DNA of 45,735 bases, taken from the NCBI GenBank assembly GCA_030849065.1, contig JASAON010001518.1, positions 1 through 45,735 on the forward strand, given 5' to 3'. Positions 8,953 through 16,336 of the stretch are shown piece after piece; within the stretch, counting starts at the first letter, position 1, and every line of letters starts with the position of its first letter. This stretch comes from Jaenimonas drosophilae (taxonomy: Eukaryota > Euglenozoa > Kinetoplastea > Trypanosomatida > Trypanosomatidae). The position numbers were made by a program, and so were the translations under genes. Below the pieces are notes generated by a model. The model worked only from the letters and a program-made list of their open reading frames with translations, was not told the DNA's origin and made no database searches.

Positions 8953-10134
8953 CTACCATCTAAAGTGCTCTGCACTGAGAGGGTCGTCCATCATCTGCTC
9001 CGTCCGTCGTCGCATCTCATCCGCACCCATGTAGCGTTGATTTCCACTGAAGCGGCTGAAGCGATTGTTGCTGCCACTGGGTGAGCTCTCAAATGGATTT
9101 CCTTTGCGGCGACGTGGCATGCCAATGGCGGGCCCAGAGATCGTAGAATCGCCCATCACGTTGTACGCATCAATGCCGGCGTTGTGGTCCTGCATCACCT
9201 CCTCTACATCCCTCCAGTCTGGCTTCCGACTTGTATTGGGGGCTGGACGGGGAACACTGCCCCGCACCCCATCCGCGTTGGCACGACGAAAGGTGCGCGA
9301 AGAAACCGATGGCGGCACACGTCCGCGGCCGTTGCTTTTGCCCGGAAAGGTGCTGGAGTAGCCATAGAGCTCATCATAATCAAAGCGCCAGCTTTCATCA
9401 TCACCATCATCCATCCGACCATCGTTCACACGCATATCTTCGAGAATCTCTTCCCAGTTGAAGGGGGCCCGTGCTCGTGCGTTGGAGGTGCGCCATCGTT
9501 GCTGTCGTGGTGATTGGTAGCTCGACGACCCATCTACACCATCTTCTGGGTTCCAATCTCCCTTGCCAAACGCAGAGGTGAAGGAGCGGTTATTGTTGTT
9601 GCTGCTCGTTGGCTGAGGTCTGCCCGTCTTGTTATTTCCGTTGTAGTTGAAGAACTCTTCGTAGGGTTGGGCGGCCTTGGCCTTGAAGAAGCGTTTGGCG
9701 TACTCACGCGGATCGAAGGATTCCCACGTGGGGCTCTCAGGCTCCGCGGTCGGAGTTGTTGGTGCTGGACGAGGTGCGCGGGGCTTGGCCTGTGCCTTGG
9801 CAGCCGCCGCTGCAGCAGCAGCCTTGGCTGCTGTAGCGTTTGTTGTTGTGGTTGATGAAGACGTTGTTGTTGTTGTTGTTGTTGGTCGGTACACGACTGG
9901 ATGCAGCTGCAGGTCGTAGGACTTGCGTGCTGCATCATCCTTTAATACATCGTAGGCGTTGGCCACCTCTTGGAAGCGACGTTTATGTACTTCTGGGTCG
10001 GTGTTGTCGCTGCGATGGCGATCTGGGTGCAGCTCGAGGGCCTTCTTCTTGTAGGCACTCTTGATCTCATCCTTGGTGGCTTTTTCCGACACACCAAGCA
10101 CTACATAGTGCGTCCTGCTACTGCTGGATGCCAT
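8953..10134 (-). CDS. J-domain protein (DnaJ class C), paralog A
   Basis: The 393-residue protein begins with a J domain at residues 8-76: YVVLGVSEKATKDEIKSAY, then the Hsp70-activating HPD at 36-38, then RRFQEVANAYDVLKD. There is no Gly/Phe region and no zinc-finger or client-binding domain of DnaJ classes A or B. A Thr-, Ala- and Pro-rich linker leads to a motif at residues 137-164 (WESFDPREYAKRFF through EFFNY) that is shared with the neighbouring J protein at 11076-12176. The remaining C-terminal part is Arg-, Asn- and Ser-rich and ends HFRW. It should recruit and stimulate an Hsp70; location and clients are unknown. Confidence 0.88.
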   Translation of the reverse strand: MASSSSRTHYVVLGVSEKATKDEIKSAYKKKALELHPDRHRSDNTDPEVHKRRFQEVANAYDVLKDDAARKSYDLQLHPVVYRPTTTTTTTSSSTTTTNATAAKAAAAAAAAKAQAKPRAPRPAPTTPTAEPESPTWESFDPREYAKRFFKAKAAQPYEEFFNYNGNNKTGRPQPTSSNNNNRSFTSAFGKGDWNPEDGVDGSSSYQSPRQQRWRTSNARARAPFNWEEILEDMRVNDGRMDDGDDESWRFDYDELYGYSSTFPGKSNGRGRVPPSVSSRTFRRANADGVRGSVPRPAPNTSRKPDWRDVEEVMQDHNAGIDAYNVMGDSTISGPAIGMPRRRKGNPFESSPSGSNNRFSRFSGNQRYMGADEMRRRTEQMMDDPLSAEHFRW

Positions 10135-11075
10135 GATGGAGGGTGGGGAGTACTAGAGGGGAGTTGTTTGTTGCTGTTGCTGTTGTTGTTGGCGAATGAA
10201 TCGCCAACCACTACGATTGGTGCTGTACCCCACGACCAAAAGAACACGTGGAGGCTGAGAACAGTACCCTTTTTGGTGCACCAACACCAGCTACACCAAC
10301 AACAAGAAGATGAAAAGAGGAGGGAAGCAATTCACAGACAATCTTCGCACATACAACACCAAATGATTGTGCTGATAGTTTGGCCATCATGACGATCAGT
10401 GTTGTTGCACTCATTGCCAGAGCAGGCAGCTACATCAGGATCAAACAAACACCATCACATGAGGTGATGAAAGCAGCACTGTGTGCGGGGGAGAAGAGTT
10501 AATGGTGGCGTATATGTGTTCATCGTCCTCCAACAAACAGTTTTACGAGAGAGGAAGGTGGTGGTGGTGGGCAGAGGACCCGCACGTCGAGGTTCAGCAA
10601 GCCCCACCACAACAAAACACAAGAGAGGGAATGTGATGGATGCATCACATCATCTACGTACATCTCCAACGAGCTCGGAACACGTATCCCACAAACAGTC
10701 GCAGAAGTTAGCAGAGAGGGAGGGGGGGGGTCGCTATATCGCAACACCACAAACACGTGGTGATGGTTGTGCACGTAAATCGCGTGTACGTGGTGTGGAG
10801 GGGCTAAATGTGCGAGACCACCCCCACCACCACCCACACACGCACAGCGTCCAAACCGACGAGATGAGCTGAGAGAGGATAAACCGTGCACACAAGGAGA
10901 TGTGTTAAATGGCAAACTTACACAAACAACAAATGTTCCAACACACAACACACGTACCCACAGTAGTCCCTGAGAGAGACACCCTGGAGTAGTACCGTAA
11001 CACGAAGGCCCACAACGTTCGACAACAACAACGAAGTGAAGTGAGCATCACAACCTCCAACATCACCAAAGCAAC
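10135..11075. other. Longest intergenic region in the window
   Basis: This 940-base gap between the two J-protein genes is about twice the local norm. It is rich in GT/GTT and CA/CCA simple sequence, has a G9 run near 10722-10730, and contains an 8-bp hairpin at 10188-10208. The minus-strand open frames in it (10211-10414 and 10520-10951) start at non-ATG codons or are repeat-derived, and I do not accept them as genes. Confidence 0.55.
10188..10208. repeat. Small perfect inverted repeat upstream of J-protein A
   Basis: GTTGGCGA at 10188-10195 pairs with TCGCCAAC at 10201-10208 around the five-base loop ATGAA. It lies 54 bases upstream of the J-protein ATG, so it may sit in its 5'UTR if splicing occurs at an AG near 10210. 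Function is unknown. Confidence 0.5.
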
Positions 11076-12176
11076 TTAGGCATCCTTCTCGTTGAAGGGG
11101 CGACCAAACTTTGCCTTGAAGACGCGCATCACAAACGTGCGTGGGAAATCACGTTGGCAGTGCACGTAGTCCGTATGAAAACCATCCAGGCCACCCACAC
11201 CCTCCTCCCCACGGAAGCCCACGTCGTAGGCTTCACACTCCATATCAGCAAAACACATATCCAAGTGATGCCACAACATTGGAAAGGTGGCAGCCTGTGC
11301 CGTCTGCACATCTTCATAGTAGGCGCAGTAGTACTCGAACCAATCGGAGAGGGAGTCGTAGAGGCCTTGGAGAGCCTCGTTGCTGCTGGGACGATTGCCG
11401 CCGTAGCGACGTGGTGTGCCACGCACACATGGCCGACCTCGGTAGTTGAAGAAGGTTTCATCACCGGCAGACTTGCTCTTGGTGCTGAAGAAGTACAAGG
11501 CGTAGGCACGTGGCGCGAAGACCTCCCACAGAGATGGCTGGGATGGGGCAGTGGGCTTCGAGCACGAGGAAGGTGATGATCGTGGGGTGGTGGGTGATGG
11601 CCCGGCATGTACGCCGCTCTTAGATGCATCGTCGGTGGCGTTGCTGGCGGCAGGAGAGGTGGGCTCGGTAGAGCGTGCGGCGGAAGAGGGAGAGGGTGCT
11701 CCCGAGGTGGCGGGTGTGCGTGGAGGTGATGTGTAGGATGGCCGTGGGGTGTTGGCGAAGGAGGGGCAGCCCGTTGGAGATGATGCCGTGGCTGGAGATG
11801 GAGAGGAAGAGGCTGTGGCAGAGGACGGGGTGGAGCTGGTCGTGTTGTTGTTGGCGCTGCTGGTGTTGGTTGTTGCTGCTGTTGTCGCAGGTTGCCGGCG
11901 TGTGTAGCGTGGGGCCTGCCAGCGATATCCCACCGGGTGCAGTCGGCGGTCATAGGCCTGGCGGCTTGCAGCATCCTTCAAGACCTCATACGCATTCACC
12001 ATCTCTTGAAAGCGACGCTGGTGTACCTCCGCGGCGGTAGAATCATCATCTCCACGGTGCCTGTCCGGGTGCAGAAGCAGCGCATTGCGCTTGTAGGCGT
12101 TCTTCACTTCCTCCTGTGTGGCGGCCTCGGAGATGCCCAGCACGGTGTAGTGCGTGCGTGCAGTCTTGATTGGCAT
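11076..12176 (-). CDS. J-domain protein (DnaJ class C), paralog B
   Basis: The 366-residue protein starts at ATG 12176 (MPIKTARTHYTVLG), directly after an excellent acceptor. The J domain covers residues 8-80, with HPD at 36-38, the same position as in the neighbouring paralog. A linker of about 130 residues rich in Ser, Thr, Pro and Ala follows, then the shared motif at 217-245 (LWEVFAPRAYALYFF through TFFNYRG), then a Tyr-rich C-terminal part unlike the paralog (WFEYYCAYYEDVQ). A longer open frame extends upstream to 12512 but crosses the acceptor and overlaps the next gene. It is a predicted Hsp70 co-chaperone of unknown client. Confidence 0.85.
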   Translation of the reverse strand: MPIKTARTHYTVLGISEAATQEEVKNAYKRNALLLHPDRHRGDDDSTAAEVHQRRFQEMVNAYEVLKDAASRQAYDRRLHPVGYRWQAPRYTRRQPATTAATTNTSSANNNTTSSTPSSATASSSPSPATASSPTGCPSFANTPRPSYTSPPRTPATSGAPSPSSAARSTEPTSPAASNATDDASKSGVHAGPSPTTPRSSPSSCSKPTAPSQPSLWEVFAPRAYALYFFSTKSKSAGDETFFNYRGRPCVRGTPRRYGGNRPSSNEALQGLYDSLSDWFEYYCAYYEDVQTAQAATFPMLWHHLDMCFADMECEAYDVGFRGEEGVGGLDGFHTDYVHCQRDFPRTFVMRVFKAKFGRPFNEKDA

Positions 12177-12196
12177 CTCCACGTAACTTTGTGCTT

Positions 12197-12222
12197 CTGA
12201 AAAGAATAAAATTGGAATACCA
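12197..12222 (-). other. Predicted spliced-leader acceptor for J-protein B
   Basis: The minus strand reads TTCCAATTTTATTCTTTTCAG with AG at 12198-12197, and ATG 12176 follows 20 bases later. This is one of the clearest acceptors in the window, and it fixes the start of the gene inside a longer open frame. Confidence 0.7.
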
Positions 12223-12366
12223 CGAGAGAAGAAGTGAGGAGTGCAGATGTGGTGTGATGGAGCACAATGATGCCTTGAGAATGATGTGTACGAGTGTGGT
12301 GAAAGATGCGTGTTGTGTGTTTCGTGATGGAGAAGAAGAAGAGCCCCTCCCCCAAACCCCCCGAGG

Positions 12367-12711
12367 TTAGTAGGTGCTTTCTGATGCAGGAACCATGGTG
12401 GCAACCATGCGGAAGAGGTCCTCGCGCATCGCGGGTGGCATCGCCGCGCGCAAAATGGGCTCAAGCACCGCCATGAGTGCATCCGCGCTGAGATCATCCC
12501 CGGCAGCCGCACGGCGTTGTATCACCTCGCGGGTGATGCGATCCACGTACATCTTCCATGACGTACCTTCGCGCTCAACGCAGTGTGAGTCTAGCTTGCT
12601 GCGGAGATGGTTCTGAAGAAGGATTTTTTCGGCATCGGAGAGGTTTTCATATCCACGTTCACCCGTCGCACGGTTCGCAGCTGCCCGTGATGAGGTTGAG
12701 ACGCTCTCCAT
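12367..12711 (-). CDS. ENY2: ENY2/Sus1-like SAGA and TREX-2 subunit
   Basis: The protein has 114 residues, close to the roughly 100 of ENY2. After a disordered N terminus it aligns by eye with ENY2 over its whole length: an LLQNHLRSKL helix, a Trp-containing second helix, ITREVIQ in place of the CKEVI helix, then LSADALMAVLEPILRAAMP corresponding to the DDLVAEITPKGRALVP region, and a final REDLFRMVATMV helix. ENY2 acts in the SAGA deubiquitinase module and in the TREX-2 mRNA export complex. The match is my own pattern comparison of a short helical protein and could be wrong, but the order of motifs is convincing. Confidence 0.7.
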   Translation of the reverse strand: MESVSTSSRAAANRATGERGYENLSDAEKILLQNHLRSKLDSHCVEREGTSWKMYVDRITREVIQRRAAAGDDLSADALMAVLEPILRAAMPPAMREDLFRMVATMVPASESTY

Positions 12712-13001
12712 CCTTTCTCAGTCTCTGAGTGGGGCCACTACAACTGTTCTAACCTACGAAGATGGCAACACAAACCACAACACAACGTGCGGGTGTGTTT
12801 GAAGGTGAAGGAAGGATGAAGTACATAGACATTCAAGGCATGCTGGGCAAGCTTTCAGCCTCACAAGATGATGTACTCCAAGATCCTTGTGTTGTGCCAC
12901 CCGCCTACCTACGATATAGCGGAGCCATTGTTTAGATGCACGCTCGCATCCATCGTGCTGATGCATCATCATCATCATCATCAACGCCATGAGCTTCTTA
13001 G

Positions 13002-14534
13002 TTACTGGAGCAAGAAGCTGCCCTTGTTGCGTGCGGCCACCGTGGAGCCCGACGAGAGCTGAAGAATTGCATCCTTCCCGAGCGTGGAGAGGAGAGGCAG
13101 CCGATCAATCGCCTTCATCCCAAGACAAGATAAGCCCGGAAAGAAGCGCGTGGAGGCCTTGATCATCTCCATCGATGCCACCATCGGCAGCACGTGCGAG
13201 GCCATCTCACCGCTGAAGGCCTGGCCGACTGCCACACGATTGCCAATATCATGACCGCTGGCAATGGCCTTGTGCAACACCGTGGTGAAGGAGCACACGT
13301 CGTAGATGCCGAGATTGAGGCCCTGACCGGCAAAAGGATGAATACCGTGAGCAGAATCACCGAGAAGTACCGCGCGAGAGGTGTAGGGAGAGGTGGCGAG
13401 TTGCAAACGCAGCGGAAAACAACCCTGTGAGCGGCCAGGTGCAGCAGCGCCACTTGATGGCGTGGATGATGATGCATCTGCTACACGGATGATTTTGGGG
13501 ATATCAGCCGGTGCAAAGGCATGCAAACGTGCATTGAGCTCCTCCATGAGCTCTGACGTTTTCATGGCCATGAGCTCCTTCGCGTGTTTCGGTGTGGTGG
13601 AGAAGACGATGTTGGCGGAGTCGGCGGATGTGGGAAGCATAGCGATGATCATGCCATCGCGAAAGAAGTTTTGATAGGCACAGACGTTGCCGTCCTCGAG
13701 CTTCTCCAGCTGCACGTCGCACACGTAGGCGGTTTGTGCGTAGTCGTGGTGGATCATCGGGCTGCTGAGCTGATCGCGCATGATGCTTCCACGCCCCTCG
13801 CAACCAACCAAGAGACGAAAAGACGTGGCCTCTTCACGCTCCTGCATCTTCATGCTGCACCGCCCCAAGGGGCCATCTACAACATCATCCGCGGGAAGTT
13901 GGAGACGTGAGAGCTGTGAAGAGAAGCACAGATCATCGTGGCCGCAGTGGCTGAGGGCATCTGCCGCTGCCTGTTCCTCCACCGCATCGAGCATCACACT
14001 CTGCAGCTCCGTGTTGTAGCACACGAAGCCAACGGGCTGGCGGAGGTCGCTGAATTCTAACACCGGCGTCGCGGTGTTGCTGGAGCCGAACAAGGCAGAC
14101 ATGAAGAAGGACGTGGAGCGCTCCTCCTTGGCGAGGAAGGGTGAGTTGATCTGCTCATGCCGCACCGCGATGCGGTAGTAGGGATGCTTGTTGGCCAGCC
14201 GCGGCCATGCGCCGAGATTCTCCAGGATTTTGCTCGAGACGGGAGTGATGCTCACCGTTCGCAGCTTGTGAAGAGAATTCTCTGCGTTGAATCTGGGGCG
14301 TCCTGCCGCATCCACCAACATAAGTCTGTGAAGGGGAGCAACGCCGGGCGATAAAGATGATGATGATGATGATGATGGTGCCGCTACCCCACCAAGATTG
14401 GGCTTGAGCTGCTGACGAAGAAGTTGTAGTGAGCGCATCATGGATGCACCCACGAGACCGCCACCAGATACAATAGCATCATATGGCGCCACTGGGGGTA
14501 CCTCTCCACGGCAGCACAAGGACCGACGCAGCAT
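13002..14534 (-). CDS. COQ6: COQ6-like flavin monooxygenase of ubiquinone biosynthesis
   Basis: The protein has 510 residues from ATG 14534. The start (MLRRSLCCRG) resembles a mitochondrial presequence. The FAD-binding GxGxxG region is YDAIVSGGGLVGASM at 18-32. The mid-protein motif is LLVGCEGRGSIMRDQ, and the second FAD motif is LLGDSAHGIHPFAGQGLNLG, the hallmark of UbiH/COQ6 hydroxylases. FSDLRQPVGFVCYN matches the block that precedes the substrate region. COQ6 hydroxylates ring carbon C5 in coenzyme Q synthesis at the inner mitochondrial membrane. A Ser-rich insertion near residue 50 comes from a GAT/TCA repeat. The acceptor at 14554-14553 rules out the longer frame to 15002. Confidence 0.88.
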   Translation of the reverse strand: MLRRSLCCRGEVPPVAPYDAIVSGGGLVGASMMRSLQLLRQQLKPNLGGVAAPSSSSSSSLSPGVAPLHRLMLVDAAGRPRFNAENSLHKLRTVSITPVSSKILENLGAWPRLANKHPYYRIAVRHEQINSPFLAKEERSTSFFMSALFGSSNTATPVLEFSDLRQPVGFVCYNTELQSVMLDAVEEQAAADALSHCGHDDLCFSSQLSRLQLPADDVVDGPLGRCSMKMQEREEATSFRLLVGCEGRGSIMRDQLSSPMIHHDYAQTAYVCDVQLEKLEDGNVCAYQNFFRDGMIIAMLPTSADSANIVFSTTPKHAKELMAMKTSELMEELNARLHAFAPADIPKIIRVADASSSTPSSGAAAPGRSQGCFPLRLQLATSPYTSRAVLLGDSAHGIHPFAGQGLNLGIYDVCSFTTVLHKAIASGHDIGNRVAVGQAFSGEMASHVLPMVASMEMIKASTRFFPGLSCLGMKAIDRLPLLSTLGKDAILQLSSGSTVAARNKGSFLLQ

Positions 14535-14552
14535 TCGTCTGTGTGTTATATG

Positions 14553-14597
14553 CTGCAACAACCATAAAGAGATAACAGTTGTGTGAGAGAAAAAAGT
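14553..14597 (-). other. Predicted spliced-leader acceptor for COQ6
   Basis: The minus strand has a T/C-rich run beginning TTTTTTCTCTCAC, then CTCTTTATGGTTGTTGCAG, with AG at 14554-14553. ATG 14534 is 18 bases downstream. An ATG inside the tract lies upstream of the AG and would be removed. Confidence 0.65.
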
Positions 14598-14769
14598 AGC
14601 ATTGATGTGCATCACGTTCCTCAACACAACATCATGATGAAGGATGCATGAATAACAAAGATGTTCGTTTTTTGATGGCTGAGCTCCCCAACATTGGAGA
14701 GCCACACGCAAGTACCGATAGATAGAATGATGTGTGATGATGATGATGATGAGGATAGGAGAAACTGCC

Positions 14770-15624
14770 TTAGCCAATGTGGACGAAGGCCTGCATCGGA
14801 ACATCCACCATTGATCGTGGCGCAAGACGCACACGATCTCCAACGGAGAGGTTGGGTGTGAGAATACCCGACTCTGTACTCGCAGAAGAGATGGCGGTAT
14901 CTGTGAGCTTTTGTGCCGTGAAGTAGGTGCATGTGGCGTTGGCGGGGGGATGAAGATAGGGTGGTGAGATGATGTCCACGAAGAGGGCTGGCACATGATC
15001 ATCGAGGTTGGCTATTTCATGCAACACACCTCCGCCATTGTTGGATGAGAAGTGCAGAATATCATCCTCACTCTGAAGGGCATCGCCGTTACCCGCAACA
15101 TCACCCGCAAAGACAACAACACCTTCGCCACCAACAGCGGCACGTTGATCCTCCAGTGGTGATGAAGCCGCGCCACTGGCACTACTTGTGTTGTTGCTGC
15201 ACCAATCAATAGAGCAGATGCGTACTTGGCCAAACATAACACGCTGCCATACACTCATTCCTGGATGATTATGAAGCGGCAGTGAACGTCGTGGAGGCAA
15301 CACAAACCAACACAGCGACACCGCCGAGCTCTCGAGCAAGGTGGAGCAGCCAACAACGTCTTCACGGCCATTCATCCAGTTGTGCTCCACGAAAGATCCC
15401 TGCATCTCTTGCGAAGTTGGTCCGTGAAAGCTGCACTGGTTCAGCGCATTCTCAAGCAAGAAGGCCTTCTCCGCGATGGGGTAGCTGTGATCGGCATGAT
15501 AGCGCGTGGCATGATCATCACTCACGTAGAAGCCCAGATCCTTCAACTGCAGCTTGCCGAATGCGGCAACATGGGCGGCATTCTTGGCGGAGAAGGCGTG
15601 CAGGGCGTCAATGAGCGCCTTCAT
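14770..15624 (-). CDS. ADO/PCO-type thiol dioxygenase
   Basis: The 284-residue protein has the cysteamine dioxygenase / plant cysteine oxidase signature LCWFVLPPRRSLPLHNHPG, with iron ligands His118 and His120, followed by MSVWQRVMFGQVRICSIDW. The third ligand is most likely His202 (VLHEIANL), and the block FVDIISPPY plus CTYF is typical of the family. These enzymes use O2 to oxidise thiols; in animals and plants they oxidise N-terminal cysteines and so sense oxygen through the N-degron pathway. Between the two halves there is an insertion of about 50 residues, rich in Ser, Ala, Gly and Asp (143-195). The start is ATG 15624; the frame upstream is repeat-derived. Confidence 0.9.
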   Translation of the reverse strand: MKALIDALHAFSAKNAAHVAAFGKLQLKDLGFYVSDDHATRYHADHSYPIAEKAFLLENALNQCSFHGPTSQEMQGSFVEHNWMNGREDVVGCSTLLESSAVSLCWFVLPPRRSLPLHNHPGMSVWQRVMFGQVRICSIDWCSNNTSSASGAASSPLEDQRAAVGGEGVVVFAGDVAGNGDALQSEDDILHFSSNNGGGVLHEIANLDDHVPALFVDIISPPYLHPPANATCTYFTAQKLTDTAISSASTESGILTPNLSVGDRVRLAPRSMVDVPMQAFVHIG

Positions 15625-16336
15625 ATTTCTGTGTACGAATGAATGGATTGAGCTATGGCAACAGGATGATGAAGAATATGAAAAAAGAAGAAGAAGAAGT
15701 GTGTTTGTAGTGAAACAGGTATACCAGAATGACACATCACCACTCCTTATGCAACATGTGCAGAGATGTTGCTCATCCAGAGTTGTTGTTGTTGTTGTGT
15801 TGATGATGATAAGGACGCGCCACCACACAATGTATGTGGCGGATTGAAGGCACTTCTTTCTGGCTGCTCTAGTCTAGGTGTTCTATCACGCGAAGATCAT
15901 CAACGCACCATTGTGTATCAAGTGTGCAAACAACCAACAACAACAACAACCAACATCATATACAACCGCATGATGTTGGTTGTTGTTGTTGTTGCTGCTG
16001 CTCTACCATATGTGATGCACGTGATGGCAGGCACATCATCCATCACACCGCATCACTACTGCTGCTTGGATTGCCAATAACAGCAAAAAAAAAGACTCAA
16101 AGCTACAAAAAAAATAACAACCAGGAATTCGTGTTGATCAGCATCATTGCTGCCGTTGATCTGAAGGAGTATGGAAGGCTACACACAACACACACATGAA
16201 GAATGAATCCAACACACGTGAGCGCGGGAGTACAGACATCATCATCTCCCATTCTATACGAGAAAAAAAAAAGGACTCTTGTTGGCGTTGGTGTTGTTCT
16301 GCGTCCATGCTGATGATCATCATCGTCTTGTGCTCA
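15625..16336. other. Long intergenic region containing a strong hairpin
   Basis: The region of about 710 bases is AT-richer than neighbouring genes and full of GTT, AAC and A-run simple sequence. It contains a perfect 25-bp inverted repeat (15935-15994) and A runs near 16084-16092, 16108-16115 and 16263-16271. It should include the 3'UTR of the gene at 16337-18193 and the 5' region of the dioxygenase mRNA. No gene is supported. Confidence 0.6.
15935..15994. repeat. Perfect 25-bp inverted repeat with 10-base loop
   Basis: Bases 15935-15959 are exactly complementary to 15970-15994, with the loop ATACAACCGC between. The arms are made of AAC/GTT units, but the unique part CCAACATCAT is also mirrored, so it is not merely two opposed microsatellites. 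Transcribed on the minus strand it would form a stable stem in the region between two genes, probably in a 3'UTR. Confidence 0.85.

Noticed and set aside
10520..10951. Minus-strand frame of 143 codons in the long gap
   Set aside because: It starts with GTG, is rich in His, Cys, Pro and Ser from simple repeats, and shows no domain.
11129..11974. Minus-strand frame of 281 codons rich in Pro and His
   Set aside because: It is a shifted frame of the low-complexity linker and C-terminal part of J-protein B.
12177..12512. N-terminal extension of J-protein B
   Set aside because: It crosses a strong acceptor, overlaps the ENY2-like gene, and the sequence is repeat-like.
14535..15002. N-terminal extension of COQ6
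   Set aside because: It overlaps the coding end of the thiol dioxygenase gene and lies upstream of a clear acceptor. The internal start gives a mitochondrial-type presequence.
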